Assembly: GCF_012927115.1 (NCBI RefSeq)
Contig: NZ_JABBFY010000002.1
Location: forward strand, 558,001 to 622,000
Length of the DNA: 64,000 bases
Direction of reading: 5' to 3'
From: Sphingomonas sp. G-3-2-10
GTDB lineage: Bacteria; Pseudomonadota; Alphaproteobacteria; Sphingomonadales; Sphingomonadaceae
Shown: piece by piece, positions 1 to 9,343 of the stretch
Layout of the letters: every line of letters begins with the position of its first letter
Position numbering within the stretch: position 1 is the stretch's first letter
Notes under the pieces: generated by a model
Seen by the model: only the letters and a program-made list of their open reading frames with translations
Told to the model about the DNA's origin: nothing
Database searches by the model: none
Made by a program: the position numbers and the translations under genes

Positions 1-314
1 AGCAACCGGATGCGGTTCTGCGCCTGCTCGACCTGACCGGTCAGCGTTGCGATCTGCGATTCGAGCGCGGCGACGCGCTGCGTCAGATCGGCGATCGGGC
101 TGCTCGCCGGAGCGCCCGGTACGCCATTGGCGGTCTCGGCGGTGATTTCGGGCTCGAAGGTCGCACCGGCCCCGCCGGGAAAGATCTTGCGCTGCACCGC
201 GCGCATCTCGCGCTCCAGCCGGTCGACGCGCATCTCCAGCGCGCTTTGCGCCTGCGCCGGAACGGTATAGCCAAGAGCGGCGATCATCACCGCGACTGCA
301 ACCAGAATACGCAT
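1..314 (-). CDS. cpoB: Tol-Pal system coiled-coil protein CpoB/YbgF, N-terminal part
   Basis: This is the N-terminal part of a periplasmic protein that runs off the left edge, so only about 104 codons are visible. It opens with a clear signal peptide (MRILVAVAVMIAALG, then a PAQAQ cleavage region). A charged coiled-coil stretch follows (ALEMRVDRLEREM), then a Pro/Ala linker and a second helical stretch ending VEQAQNRIRLL. This layout is the CpoB trimerisation domain; the expected C-terminal TPR repeats would lie outside the window. CpoB coordinates the Tol-Pal system with peptidoglycan synthesis during outer-membrane constriction. It lies 67 bases downstream of a RodZ-like gene on the same strand, consistent with a cell-envelope cluster. 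The identification rests on layout and context rather than on a diagnostic motif. Confidence 0.75.
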   Translation of the reverse strand, partial: MRILVAVAVMIAALGYTVPAQAQSALEMRVDRLEREMRAVQRKIFPGGAGATFEPEITAETANGVPGAPASSPIADLTQRVAALESQIATLTGQVEQAQNRIRL

Positions 315-381
315 CGTCACACCCCCCGGTGCTGGATAGAATTGAACAAATTGACTGGCACGCATCACCTGACTCCCGCCT

Positions 382-1329
382 TTACGGCGTGGTCGTCGCA
401 TTGCCAGCCGGGGATAGTACGGGCTGGGCCGGTGCAGGCGCGGCGGTCGCCGCGGTCGGACGCGGCCGAGGCGTCGGCGTCGCCGCCGGCCGGGTCGCGA
501 TCGGACGCGGGGCCGCTGCCGCCGGGGTTCCGCTCGCGGCCGGCGATGGCGTCGCGCCGGGCTGGCCGCGCGTGCGCAGCGCATCGGCGCTCACTTCAAC
601 GTCTACCGTCTGCGCGCCATCGGCCAGCGGTGCGACGTTCGATCCGTTCAGCGTCACCTGGATCAGATCCGGGCGAGCCGTGCGCGCGCGCGGATGATCG
701 GCGTCGGCGGGCACGTCATAACGTTCGCCCGGCGCCATCTGCTTCTGGAACAGCACCTTGCCGGCGCCGTCGGTGACGCTCAGCCACACCGTATCGATCG
801 CGATCAGCGCGACCTGGCCGCCGCCGACCGGAGCCGCGACGGCTTCATTGCCATCGGCAGAGGAATTCGATTCGACCGGGATCTCCAGCGTCTCGGGCGC
901 AGCCGGACTGCCACGGAACAGGCTGGTGCCATAGAACAGGCCGACGCCGATCAGCGCCAGCACCGCGACCACCACGCTCGCCCAGATCAGCCCGCCCGGC
1001 GCGCCGCGGTCATTCTCCTCGAACTCGTACGATGGCGGCGGCGGGGCACGCTCATAGGTGCCGCCCAGCTCGCCGCGCAGTTCGCGCGCGATCGCCACTT
1101 CGTCGGCTCCCACCGCGCGGGCATAGGCCTTGGCAAAACCCAGTGCGTAGGTCGACGAGGGCAGCGACGCATAGTTCGACTTCTCGATCGCTTCGAGATG
1201 TCGCTGCGGGATACGGGTGTTCGCCGCGACCTCGGCAAGGTCGACCCCCTGCGCCTCGCGCGCAGCGCGCAGCTTCTCCCCGACGGTGGCCGGGAACAAG
1301 GTCGCCTCGGGTTCGGGCTCGCCTTCCAT
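382..1329 (-). CDS. RodZ-like helix-turn-helix membrane protein (DUF4115)
   Basis: This 315-residue protein has a cytoplasmic N-terminal helix-turn-helix of the RodZ/HTH_25 type (about residues 15-85, with VGEKLRAAREAQGVDLAEVA and a YALGFAKAYARAVG helix). A single membrane segment follows at about 113-133 (LIWASVVVAVLALIGVGLF). The periplasmic part has a DUF4115-like beta domain (about 165-245) and ends in a long Ala/Pro/Thr tail. RodZ links the MreB cytoskeleton to the membrane during rod-shape maintenance; this protein has the same layout, but whether it binds MreB here is inferred. It lies between ptsP and cpoB on the same strand. The low-complexity tail probably varies between strains. 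Confidence 0.82.
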   Translation of the reverse strand: MEGEPEPEATLFPATVGEKLRAAREAQGVDLAEVAANTRIPQRHLEAIEKSNYASLPSSTYALGFAKAYARAVGADEVAIARELRGELGGTYERAPPPPSYEFEENDRGAPGGLIWASVVVAVLALIGVGLFYGTSLFRGSPAAPETLEIPVESNSSADGNEAVAAPVGGGQVALIAIDTVWLSVTDGAGKVLFQKQMAPGERYDVPADADHPRARTARPDLIQVTLNGSNVAPLADGAQTVDVEVSADALRTRGQPGATPSPAASGTPAAAAPRPIATRPAATPTPRPRPTAATAAPAPAQPVLSPAGNATTTP

Positions 1330-1430
1330 TCTACTCTCCGGCGGCAGGGTTTACGGGGCCGCCCATGACGGGCGGTGTCGCCTGAGCAGGTGCGGCTGTC
1401 AACGCCGCGTTCAGCAAATCCAACGCCGGT

Positions 1431-3707
1431 TCAGGCCAGTTCGACGGAATGTTCCGACGCCCAGCCGCTCAGCGACTCGCGCAGTGATCCGGTCGGATGC
1501 GCCAGCGCCTCGCTCATATGCGCGACCAGCTTCTCGCGGTTCAGCGAACGGACCATCGCCTTGATCGGGCCGACCGCCGCCGGGGTGATCGAAAGCCGGT
1601 CGATCCCCAGCCCGATCAGCGCCATCGCTTCGAGAGGCCGCCCGCCCATCTCGCCGCACACCGCCACCTGCACGCCCGCCGCCTGCGCCTGTGCGGTCAC
1701 GCGCTTCAGGAAACGCAGGATCGACGGACTCAGCCAGTCGTAGCGCAGCGCCAGCTTGGGATGCGCGCGGTCGGCGGCGAACAGGAACTGGGTCAGGTCA
1801 TTGGTCCCGATCGACAGAAAATCGATCTTCGGCAACAGGATATCGAGCACCTCGGCCAGCGCCGGCACTTCGAGCATCGCGCCATAGCGGACTTCGCTGG
1901 GCAGCTTGTGTCCGCGCGCCGCCAGCCAGTTGCGCTGCGCTTCGAAGATCGCCTGCGCCGCTTCGAACTCCCAGGGTTCGGAAACCATCGGGAACATGAT
2001 GTTCAGCGTCCGCCCCGCGCCCGCTTCGAGCAGCGCGCGCGCCTGCGCCTTCATCAGCCCTTCGCGCTCCAGCGCCAGCCGCAGCGCGCGCCAGCCCATC
2101 GCCGGATTCTCTTCCTCCCCGGCATCGTCATGGTTGAGATAGGGCAGCGCCTTGTCGCCGCCGATATCCACTGTGCGGAACGTAACCGGGCGATCGTTCG
2201 CGGCGTCGAGCACGTCCTTGTAGAGACGCCTTTGGGCTTCGCGCTGGGGCATGGTGGCCGAGACGAGGAACTGGAACTCGGTGCGGAACAGACCGATCCC
2301 GTCCGCGCCGGTCAGGTCGAGCGCGGCGATATCGTCGCGCAGCCCGGCATTGACCATCACCGTCACGCGGTGCCCGTCGGCGGTCACCGGCAATTCGCCC
2401 TTCAGGCTGGCGAAGGCGGCGCGGCGCTTCTGGCTCAGCGCCAGCTTGGCCTCGAACGCTTCCTCCATCGCCGTGGTCGGGCGGATGAACAGGCTTTCCT
2501 CGGTGACGTCGAGCAGCATCGGATCGCCTTCCGCGATCAGTTTGCGCACATCCTTGACCCGGCCGAGGATCGGCACGCCCATCGCCCGCGCCACGATGGT
2601 GACGTGCGCGGTCAGCGAGCCTTCCTCCAGCACCACGCCCTTCAGGCGCCGCCGGTCATATTCGAGCAGTTCGGCCGGCCCCAGATTCTTGGCGATCAGG
2701 ATCGAATCCTGCCGCAGGCCCATCTGCGCCGCAGTGCCGAGCTGGCCGGAGACGATGCGGATCAGCCGGTTCGACAGATCCTCCAGATCGTGCATCCGGT
2801 CCCTGAGAAGGGGGTCGTCGATCTCGCGCATCCGCATCCGGGTACGCTGCTGCACGCGTTCGATCGCCGCTTCGGCAGTCAGGCCGCTGTCGATCGCTTC
2901 GTTGATCCGCCGCGACCAGCCTTCGTCGTAGGCGAACATCTTGTACATGGCCAAGACTTCGTCATGCTCGCCGCCGCCGCCGAATTCGGCCTGGTTCGCC
3001 ATGCGGTCGATCTGCTCGCGCATCTTGTCGAACGCGGCATAGACGCGGTGCCGCTCGGCATCGGTATCCTCGGCGACCGTATGCTCGATGGTGATGCGCG
3101 GCTGGTGATAGACCGCGACTCCCGCTGCCATACCCTCGACGATCTTGAACCCCGACACGCGCACCGCCGCGGTCGATTGCGGGCGGATCGCACCACCCGC
3201 GCTGGCGTCGATCAGATCGGCATTGGCGATCAGCTCGGAAAGCACCATCGCCACGGTCTGCAACGCCTCGATCTCGACATCGGCATATTTGCGCGCGGCG
3301 GCATGCTGCACCGCCAGCACACCCACTGCCCGCTCGCGCCGGATGATCGGGACGCCGGCAAAGCTGTGATATTTCTCTTCGCCCGTTTCCGGACGATAGG
3401 CGAAGTCGGGATGGCTCGCCGCTTCGTCGAGGTTCAGCGTCTCGACATTGGCCGCGATCGTGCCGACCAGACCCTCGCCCATCGCCAGCGTCGTGACGTG
3501 GACCGCTTCCTGCGCCAGACCGCGCGTCGCGAACAATTCCAGCACGCCTTCGCGCAGCAGATAGATCGAGCAGACCTCGCTATCGAGCGCCTCGCCGATG
3601 ATGTTCACCACCGAGTTGAGCTTGGATTGCGCGGGCAGGCGCTTCGCCATCACGTCGTGAAGACGGGTAAGAATCTCGCGAGCGGAAGCGATTGCGCCAA
3701 GGGCCAT
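1431..3707 (-). CDS. ptsP: Phosphoenolpyruvate-protein phosphotransferase PtsP (EI-Ntr)
   Basis: This 758-residue protein is the enzyme I of the nitrogen phosphotransferase system, which passes phosphate from PEP to NPr and on to EIIA-Ntr in the cytoplasm. An N-terminal GAF domain (about 20-160) separates it from sugar-PTS enzyme I. The PEP-utiliser N domain follows (about 180-300). The phosphohistidine swivel domain has its acceptor in SLTAHVTIVARAMG, with His at about residue 368. The C-terminal TIM barrel binds PEP and carries the catalytic Cys in VAVCGEMGG. Length is as expected for EI-Ntr. The long reading frame on the opposite strand is a codon-bias shadow. In alphaproteobacteria the Ntr-PTS regulates potassium transport, carbon storage and stress responses; no NPr or EIIA gene is in the window. 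Confidence 0.95.
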   Translation of the reverse strand: MALGAIASAREILTRLHDVMAKRLPAQSKLNSVVNIIGEALDSEVCSIYLLREGVLELFATRGLAQEAVHVTTLAMGEGLVGTIAANVETLNLDEAASHPDFAYRPETGEEKYHSFAGVPIIRRERAVGVLAVQHAAARKYADVEIEALQTVAMVLSELIANADLIDASAGGAIRPQSTAAVRVSGFKIVEGMAAGVAVYHQPRITIEHTVAEDTDAERHRVYAAFDKMREQIDRMANQAEFGGGGEHDEVLAMYKMFAYDEGWSRRINEAIDSGLTAEAAIERVQQRTRMRMREIDDPLLRDRMHDLEDLSNRLIRIVSGQLGTAAQMGLRQDSILIAKNLGPAELLEYDRRRLKGVVLEEGSLTAHVTIVARAMGVPILGRVKDVRKLIAEGDPMLLDVTEESLFIRPTTAMEEAFEAKLALSQKRRAAFASLKGELPVTADGHRVTVMVNAGLRDDIAALDLTGADGIGLFRTEFQFLVSATMPQREAQRRLYKDVLDAANDRPVTFRTVDIGGDKALPYLNHDDAGEEENPAMGWRALRLALEREGLMKAQARALLEAGAGRTLNIMFPMVSEPWEFEAAQAIFEAQRNWLAARGHKLPSEVRYGAMLEVPALAEVLDILLPKIDFLSIGTNDLTQFLFAADRAHPKLALRYDWLSPSILRFLKRVTAQAQAAGVQVAVCGEMGGRPLEAMALIGLGIDRLSITPAAVGPIKAMVRSLNREKLVAHMSEALAHPTGSLRESLSGWASEHSVELA

Positions 3708-3794
3708 ATGCCAGCGCTATCAGATCATCCCCCCTCTCGCCAACGCCCCTCCGCAATCAGCTTCGCATTCATGCCCCATTGCGCAGCTTTATAC

Positions 3795-3819
3795 TATGTG
3801 ACATACAGTGTGTGTCATA
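3795..3819 (+). promoter_or_regulatory. Probable PadR operator
   Basis: An imperfect inverted repeat, TATGTGACA and TGTGTCATA, with a 7-base spacer, lies 20 bases upstream of the padR start. It has ATG/CAT half-site symmetry like operators bound by PadR dimers. Its position suits autoregulation of the padR-membrane protein pair. It is predicted from sequence symmetry only. Confidence 0.5.
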
Positions 3820-3839
3820 CACGATGCGAGACACAGCCC

Positions 3840-4181
3840 GTGCCGATCGAAGAAGACCTGTTCGAGAAATTGCGCGTCGAGCTGCGCCGGGGATCGCTGG
3901 TGATCGCCGTGCTCGGGGCGCTGCGCGAGGAACGCTATGGCTACACGCTGCGCCAGAGCCTCGAGCAGGCCGGCCTGCCGATCGAGGAAAGCGCACTCTA
4001 TCCGCTGCTGCGCCGGCTCGAGAGCCAGGGCCTGCTGACCAGCGAATGGCGCGAAGAGGCAAAGCGCAACAAGCGCTTCTACCGCCTCAGCCCCGAGGGC
4101 GTCGAAACCCTCGGCCAGTTGCTCGCCGAATGGAACGCGATCTCCGAATCGATCCTGCGCCTGACCGAAAGGGAAAAGTGA
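3840..4181 (+). CDS. PadR-family transcriptional regulator
   Basis: This 113-residue protein is a winged-helix repressor of the PadR type. It shows the family's N-terminal core (VELRRGSLVIAVLGALRE), the YGYTLRQ helix and the wing region ESALYPLLRRLESQGLL, followed by KRFYRLSPEG. It starts at GTG 3840, directly after the palindrome at 3795-3819. An in-frame ATG at 3771 would read through that palindrome and is less likely. The stop codon TGA overlaps the ATG of the next gene by one base (TGATG), so the two are translationally coupled. PadR genes paired with a membrane protein usually repress their own operon until a membrane-active or phenolic signal is present; the signal here is unknown. Confidence 0.9.
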   Translation: MPIEEDLFEKLRVELRRGSLVIAVLGALREERYGYTLRQSLEQAGLPIEESALYPLLRRLESQGLLTSEWREEAKRNKRFYRLSPEGVETLGQLLAEWNAISESILRLTEREK

Positions 4182-5140
4182 TGGACCTTATCGACCGCTA
4201 TCTGAACGCCATCCGTTGGAACCTGCCGGGCGGAAAAGCCGACGACATCGTCGCCGAGCTGCGCGACCTGATCGCCAGCCGGATCGAGGACCGCGAGGAA
4301 ATGCTCGACCGGCCGCTGACCCGCGCCGAAACCAGCACTTTGCTCCGCGAATTCGGCCATCCGCTGGTCGTTGCCTCGCGCTACGGCAATCAGCAATCGC
4401 TGATCGGGCCGGAGATTTTCCCCTTCTATTTCTTCTCGCTCAAGGTCGCGCTCGCGATCAGCGGCGCGCTGCTGCTCGCCACGGGCTTGGTCCGCACGGT
4501 TCTCGCCGATCGCTCGACAGTTCAGGCCTTCGTCCAGAGCGTCGACGGAATCTGGTGGAGCCTGCTGAGCTGCGCCGCGCTGGTCACCCTGATCTTCGCC
4601 GTTCTCGAACGCACCGGCTGGCTGACCAAGCATCTCCAGCAATGGAAGCCCGAGCAATTGCCGGACGTCCGCGATTTCCGCCTCAAGCCCAAGAGCGTCT
4701 GGGAAAGCTGTTTCGAAGCGGCGATGAGCCTCGCCTTCCTCCTGTGGTGGGCCGGAGTGATCCAGCTGCCCAACTCGATGCGGCCCGGCATGGCGGTGGA
4801 ATTCGCGCCTATCTGGACCCAGCTATGGTGGCCGATCTTCGGAATCGTCGCGGGCCGGCTGCTGCTCAACCTGATCCAGCTGATCCGCCCCCGCTGGCGC
4901 GCGCTGCAGGCCCTGCTTGCCACCGCCACCACTGCCGCTGCGCTGGCGACACTGGCGGCACTCTATCACGCGGGCCGTCTGGTCACGATCGTCTCGACCG
5001 AAATGGAACCGGTCAAGCTGGCGAAGACACAGGAGAGCCTCGACATGGCGCTCCATATCGGCCTGATCGCCATCGCCGCGATCTGGACGATCCAGTGGCT
5101 CACCGATCTGTGGAAGCTCTGGCGAATGCGCCGGGGTTGA
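4181..5140 (+). CDS. HAAS-domain integral membrane protein paired with PadR
   Basis: This 319-residue protein has an N-terminal cytoplasmic helical domain of the HAAS type (about 1-70, with DDIVAELRDLIASRIEDRE and a TLLREFGHP turn). About six membrane segments follow (near 90-110, 127-145, 180-197, 213-233, 240-262 and 290-308). HAAS domains typically sit in sensor or permease-like proteins co-transcribed with PadR regulators. It probably senses envelope state and signals to the PadR protein encoded immediately upstream, with which it shares a one-base overlap. No enzymatic motif is visible, and no substrate can be named. Confidence 0.72.
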   Translation: MDLIDRYLNAIRWNLPGGKADDIVAELRDLIASRIEDREEMLDRPLTRAETSTLLREFGHPLVVASRYGNQQSLIGPEIFPFYFFSLKVALAISGALLLATGLVRTVLADRSTVQAFVQSVDGIWWSLLSCAALVTLIFAVLERTGWLTKHLQQWKPEQLPDVRDFRLKPKSVWESCFEAAMSLAFLLWWAGVIQLPNSMRPGMAVEFAPIWTQLWWPIFGIVAGRLLLNLIQLIRPRWRALQALLATATTAAALATLAALYHAGRLVTIVSTEMEPVKLAKTQESLDMALHIGLIAIAAIWTIQWLTDLWKLWRMRRG

Positions 5141-5225
5141 CCGGAACAGGAGAGGCTCCTCCTCCACTTCGTCAGCTCCGACTTATTCTGCACGATCCGG
5201 TAAGATGAGTTGGGTGAATAATGCT

Positions 5226-5301
5226 GTGCTCCGGCGAAGGCCGGAGCCCTGGCAATCACCGGATCTTCATACAACCAACGCTCCGGCCTTCGCCGGAGCA
5301 C
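5226..5301. repeat. Paired palindromic intergenic repeat, copy 1
   Basis: Two 21-base arms at 5226-5246 and 5281-5301 are perfect inverted copies of each other, separated by 34 bases. Each arm carries its own small palindrome (CTCCGG...CCGGAG around CGAAGG). The same arm pair recurs at 11476-11547 and 27620-27693 with different spacers. This is the layout of a REP-doublet element. It lies between the PadR-partner gene and a convergent flavin oxidoreductase gene, where the hairpins could also terminate transcription. Confidence 0.8.
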
Positions 5302-5364
5302 GACTGTTCGTTGCAAGGACGTAGGTACCAAACCAATCCGGGGTGACGGTTTAGCAAGCAGCTC

Positions 5365-6384
5365 TCAGGCCGCCCGCTTCTCCAACGCATGTGCGGCTTC
5401 GGCCATCAGCGTCGCGATGATGTCCGCGATCGGCTCCTCGGCCTTGACCATGCCGACCGACTGGCCCGCCATCAGCGATCCATTGTCGACATCGCCGTCG
5501 ATCACGCCCTTGCGCAGCGCACCCGCCCAGTAATGCTCGATCTGAAGCTGCGCCTCCATCATCTCCACCTTGCCCTCGTCGAGCAGCTGCGCAACTTCGC
5601 GCTGCTTGGCGGTGAAGCTCTCGGTCGAGGCATTCTTCAGCGCGCGCACCGGAATGACGGGCAAGCGCGGATCGATCTGCACGCTGGCCACCGCATCGCG
5701 GGCCGAAGCGCGGATGAACGCCTTCTTGAAGTTCGGATGCGCGATGCTCTCGGTCGCGCAGACGAAGCGGGTGCCCAGCTGCACGCCCGCCGCGCCCTGA
5801 TCGAGATAGCCCGCAATCGCTTCGCCCCGGCCGATCCCGCCCGCCACGAACACCGGCACCTGCTCGGACATTTCGGGCAGGATCTCCTGCGCCAGCACGC
5901 TGGTCGAAACCGGGCCGATATGCCCGCCGGCTTCCATTCCCTCGACCACCAGCGCATCGACGCCGCTGCGCACCAGCTTCTTCGCCAGGCTCAGCGCCGG
6001 CGCGAAGCAGATCAGCTTTGCGCCATTGGCCTTGATCGCATCCAGCGACCCCGCGGGCGGCAGGCCGCCGGCCAGCACGATATGGCTCACCTCGTGCTTC
6101 CGGCAGACCTCGATCAGGTCCATCAGCTGCGGGTGCATCGTGATCAGGTTCACCCCGAACGGCTTGTTCGTCAGCGCCTTGGTTCCGGCAATCTCGGCGT
6201 CGAGCAGCTCGGGCGTCATCGCCCCGCACGCGATCAGGCCGAAACCGCCGGCGTTCGACATCGCCGCGACAAGGTTGCGCTCGCTCACCCACGACATCGC
6301 GCCGCACATGATGGCGACTTCGCTACCGAGGAATTCGATGCCCCGCGCCATCCGGCGGGCGAGTCTTTCTTGGCCGACAGTCAT
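5365..6384 (-). CDS. NAD(P)H-dependent flavin oxidoreductase, nitronate monooxygenase family
   Basis: This FMN-dependent TIM-barrel enzyme of about 339 residues belongs to the 2-nitropropane dioxygenase/nitronate monooxygenase superfamily. Visible hallmarks are the N-terminal barrel strand VAIMCGAMSWVSERNLVAAMSNAGG, given here only as family-typical (IMCGAMSWVSE, NAGGFG). The phosphate-binding loops are ALVVEGMEAGGHIG and VFVAGGIGRGEAIAGYLDQG, followed by GVQLGTRFVCATES. The start at 6384 (MTVGQERLARRM) is preferred over an in-frame ATG at 6432 because family members align from there and the longer form has no clear ribosome site. The physiological substrate of this subgroup cannot be told from sequence: it may be a nitronate, or it may act as a reductase in lipid or aromatic metabolism. 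It stands alone on the minus strand beside a GST gene. Confidence 0.88.
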   Translation of the reverse strand: MTVGQERLARRMARGIEFLGSEVAIMCGAMSWVSERNLVAAMSNAGGFGLIACGAMTPELLDAEIAGTKALTNKPFGVNLITMHPQLMDLIEVCRKHEVSHIVLAGGLPPAGSLDAIKANGAKLICFAPALSLAKKLVRSGVDALVVEGMEAGGHIGPVSTSVLAQEILPEMSEQVPVFVAGGIGRGEAIAGYLDQGAAGVQLGTRFVCATESIAHPNFKKAFIRASARDAVASVQIDPRLPVIPVRALKNASTESFTAKQREVAQLLDEGKVEMMEAQLQIEHYWAGALRKGVIDGDVDNGSLMAGQSVGMVKAEEPIADIIATLMAEAAHALEKRAA

Positions 6385-6458
6385 CTTCGTAATGATCTTT
6401 CCGTGATTTGCGCGCGGACCTAGCGCCCGCATGGGGGACGGGGCAAGCGCCGAGTGCT

Positions 6459-7085
6459 TCAGCCGAGGTGCACGGGCAGGTCACCGGCACGCCATTGCGG
6501 GCGGTTGACCATGACTCGTTCGAACAAGGCCGAAGCCACACCTTCCGCCAGCCAGCGCCGCACCGCAGGCACCGGCTGCGCCGCGAACCAGTCCAGGTCG
6601 ACCGCCGCGAACTGGCGCACGAAGGGCAGGATCGCCGCATCGGCCAGCATCCACCGGTCTCCGCTCAGATGCGATTGCCCGGCCAGCCGCCGCTCCAGCT
6701 CGCCGAGCATCACCAGTCCCTCGTCACGATGCGCCACCGGATCGGAGCCATGCCGATCGGGATATTTGTAGCGGTCGAGATGATGCTTGAAACGCTCGTC
6801 ATTGGCCGCGATCAGCGCCACGTCGTCGCCAGCCTGCCAGCCCTCGGGATCGTTCCGCGCCAGCGCCCAACGCATGATGTCGATGCTCTCGGCTATCACC
6901 GCGCCGTCCGCCAGCACCAGCACCGGCACGGTGCCCTTGGGGGAGGCAGCGAGCATCTCGGCGGGCTTCTCGCGCAGCTTCACTTCGCGGATCTCGCACG
7001 CGGTCCCGCTGGCCAGCAGCGCCATCCGCGCCCGCATCGCATAGGGGCAGCGGCGAAAGCTGTAGAGGATCGGCTCAGTCAGCAC
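6459..7085 (-). CDS. Glutathione S-transferase family protein
   Basis: This 208-residue protein has an N-terminal thioredoxin-like domain that begins [19 protein letters not shown]. It has the CPYA motif instead of the catalytic Tyr/Ser of classical GSTs, as in glutaredoxin-like GSTs, and then the glutathione gamma-glutamyl site ([20 protein letters not shown]). A helical C-terminal domain follows. The likely start is GTG 7085, which overlaps the end of the trhO gene upstream by 11 bases; the longer in-frame extension only mirrors trhO codons. A cytoplasmic glutathione transferase or deglutathionylating role is likely, with the substrate unknown. Confidence 0.85.
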   Translation of the reverse strand: MLTEPILYSFRRCPYAMRARMALLASGTACEIREVKLREKPAEMLAASPKGTVPVLVLADGAVIAESIDIMRWALARNDPEGWQAGDDVALIAANDERFKHHLDRYKYPDRHGSDPVAHRDEGLVMLGELERRLAGQSHLSGDRWMLADAAILPFVRQFAAVDLDWFAAQPVPAVRRWLAEGVASALFERVMVNRPQWRAGDLPVHLG

Positions 7086-8022
7086 CGTCGTCCGTGGGGA
7101 AGACCTTGCCGACATGCGCTTCGCCGCGCGCTTCGGCCAGCTTCGCCTGACGATGCCGCTCGGCATAACGCGCGCGCTGCTCGTCGGTCCGCTCCGCATG
7201 GCACGCCGGGCACGACACGCCTTCCTCGTAGTGCGGCGAAGCGCGCTCCTCCGGTCCCACCGGCATCCGGCACGCGCGGCACAGGTCATAGTCGCCCTGT
7301 TCGAGTCGGTGGCGAACGCTCACCCGCTCGTCGAACACGAAGCAATCGCCTTCCCAGCGGCTCTCGGCTTCGGGCACCTTCTCCAGATAGGCGAGGATGC
7401 CACCTTTCAGGTGATAGACCTGGTCGATCCCCTCGGCCTTGAGGAACGCGGTCGATTTCTCGCAGCGGATGCCGCCGGTGCAGAACATCGCGACCTTCGG
7501 CGCAACATCGAAACGCTCCCGATTTGCGCGAAACCAGTCCGGAAATTCGCGAAAACTCTTCGTTTTGGGATCGGTCGCGCCGGCGAAGGTGCCGATCGCG
7601 ACTTCGTAATCGTTACGCGTATCGATCAGGATCGTACCCGGCTCGGCGATCAGCGCGTTCCAATCCTCGGGCATGACATAATGGCCGGTGTCGAGCGGAT
7701 CCACGTCCGGCTCGCCCATCGTCACGATCTCGCGCTTCAGCCGCACCTTCATCCGGTGGAACGGCATCGCCGCCGCGCGCGATTCCTTCACGTCGATATC
7801 GGCACATCCCGGCAGCGCGCGGACGTGCGCCAGCACCGCCGCGATCGCGTCGTCGCTGCCCGCGATGGTCCCGTTGATCCCCTCGCGCGCCAGCAACAAC
7901 GTGCCCTTCACGCCCTGCCCACAACAGAGCGCGGCCAGCTCGCGCTGGATCGCAGGCAGATCGTCAAACCGCGCGAACTGGTACAGCGCGGCGACGCGGA
8001 TCGGCAGTTGGGTCTCGGTCAC
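7075..8022 (-). CDS. trhO: tRNA uridine(34) 5-hydroxylase TrhO (YceA), rhodanese domain
   Basis: This 315-residue rhodanese-family protein catalyses oxygen-dependent 5-hydroxylation of U34 in tRNAs, the first step toward 5-methoxyuridine or 5-oxyacetyluridine. An N-terminal acylphosphatase-like domain (about 1-100) precedes the rhodanese domain, whose active loop is [12 protein letters not shown] with the catalytic Cys at about 181. A C-terminal zinc-ribbon-like segment has [12 protein letters not shown] and SCPACHAER. Length matches the YceA family. Its 3' end overlaps the start of the GST gene, so the two are probably co-transcribed; lysC follows upstream after a 9-base gap. Confidence 0.93.
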   Translation of the reverse strand: MTETQLPIRVAALYQFARFDDLPAIQRELAALCCGQGVKGTLLLAREGINGTIAGSDDAIAAVLAHVRALPGCADIDVKESRAAAMPFHRMKVRLKREIVTMGEPDVDPLDTGHYVMPEDWNALIAEPGTILIDTRNDYEVAIGTFAGATDPKTKSFREFPDWFRANRERFDVAPKVAMFCTGGIRCEKSTAFLKAEGIDQVYHLKGGILAYLEKVPEAESRWEGDCFVFDERVSVRHRLEQGDYDLCRACRMPVGPEERASPHYEEGVSCPACHAERTDEQRARYAERHRQAKLAEARGEAHVGKVFPTDDGAD

Positions 8023-8031
8023 GCCCGCCCT

Positions 8032-9285
8032 TTAGGCGGCGGCGTCCTCGGCATCCAGCCCATAGGCAGTGTGCAGCACGCGAACGGCCAGTTCGGTCTC
8101 GTCCTCGTGAATCAGCACCGAGACCTTGATCTCGCTGGTCGTGATCGCCTGCACGTTGATGCCGCGATCGCCCAGCGTCTTGAACATGGTCGCCGCGACG
8201 CCCGCATGGCTGCGCATGCCCACGCCGACCACCGACACCTTCGACACGCGGGTATCGTGGAGCAGCTCGCCATAACCGATCGCTTCGTGCTGCCTCTCGA
8301 ACACGTCGAGCACGCGGGCCAGCTCGGCCTGCGGCACGGTGAAGGTCACGTCGGTCGAACCCGTAGAATGCGCGATATTCTGCACGATCATATCGACATT
8401 GATGTTCGCCTCGGCCAGCGGCGTGAAGATCGACGCAACGGCGCCGGGGCGATCCGGGACTGCGGTCAGGGTGATCTTGGCTTCGTTCTTGTCGTGCGCG
8501 ATGCCGGTGATGAGCTGGCGTTCCATGTCGTCGATTTCCTCTTCACCCACGATCAGCGTGCCGGGTTCGCTCTCGCCATCGGCATCGACGAACGAGGACA
8601 GCACCTGGACGCGGACATTTTCCTTCATCGCAAGGCCCACCGAACGCGTCTGGAGCACCTTTGCCCCGACGCTGGCAAGCTCGAGCATTTCTTCATAGGT
8701 CACGCGCTTCAGCTTGCGCGCCCTGGGGACGATGCGCGGATCGGTGGTATAGACCCCGTCCACATCGGTGTAGATGTCGCAACGGTCGGCCTTCATCGCC
8801 GCCGCCATCGCGACCGCCGACGTATCCGAGCCGCCGCGGCCCAAGGTCGTCACGCGCTCGCCCGCCGCCAGCCCCTGGAAGCCCGGAATCACCGCGACTT
8901 CGCCCGCGGCAAGGCTCGCGTTCAGCGCGGTCGTGTCGATATCGGCGATGCGCGCCGAGGCATGGCCGTCAGAGGTGCGGATCGGCAGCTGCCAGCCCAT
9001 CCAGCTGCGCGCCTGCACGCCGATCGCCTGCAGCGCGATCGCCAGCAGCCCGCTGGTGATCTGCTCGCCGGCCGAGACGACGACGTCATATTCCTTGGGA
9101 TCGTAGAGCGAGCTGGCTTCGCGGCAAAAGCCCACCAGACGGTCGGTCTCGCCCGCCATCGCCGAAACAACCACGGCAACTTCGTTGCCCGCGTCATGCT
9201 CGCGCTTCACGCGCGCGGCGACGTTGCGAATCCGCTCGATCCCCGCCATCGAGGTGCCGCCGAACTTCATCACGATACGTGCCAT
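8032..9285 (-). CDS. lysC: Aspartate kinase
   Basis: This 417-residue enzyme phosphorylates L-aspartate, the first step to lysine, threonine, methionine and diaminopimelate. The kinase domain begins MARIVMKFGGTSMAG (the KFGGTS phosphate loop) and contains a catalytic loop region GRGGSDTSAVAMAAAM. Two ACT domains at the C terminus (about 265-415) would bind lysine and/or threonine as feedback inhibitors. The start at 9285 is chosen because it begins exactly at the conserved kinase strand; the upstream in-frame extension crosses into the divergent ubiG promoter. The short gap to ubiG (9286-9343) must hold both promoters. Confidence 0.96.
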   Translation of the reverse strand: MARIVMKFGGTSMAGIERIRNVAARVKREHDAGNEVAVVVSAMAGETDRLVGFCREASSLYDPKEYDVVVSAGEQITSGLLAIALQAIGVQARSWMGWQLPIRTSDGHASARIADIDTTALNASLAAGEVAVIPGFQGLAAGERVTTLGRGGSDTSAVAMAAAMKADRCDIYTDVDGVYTTDPRIVPRARKLKRVTYEEMLELASVGAKVLQTRSVGLAMKENVRVQVLSSFVDADGESEPGTLIVGEEEIDDMERQLITGIAHDKNEAKITLTAVPDRPGAVASIFTPLAEANINVDMIVQNIAHSTGSTDVTFTVPQAELARVLDVFERQHEAIGYGELLHDTRVSKVSVVGVGMRSHAGVAATMFKTLGDRGINVQAITTSEIKVSVLIHEDETELAVRVLHTAYGLDAEDAAA

Positions 9286-9343
9286 GGCTTTGGTCTTGCT
9301 TCCGGGCCTTGGGATAGAGAGGACGGGCTGATAGGAGCCGGTC

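Noticed and set aside
1497..4181. Very long plus-strand frame antisense to ptsP
   Set aside because: It is a codon-bias shadow; only its last 114 codons (PadR, from GTG 3840) are real.
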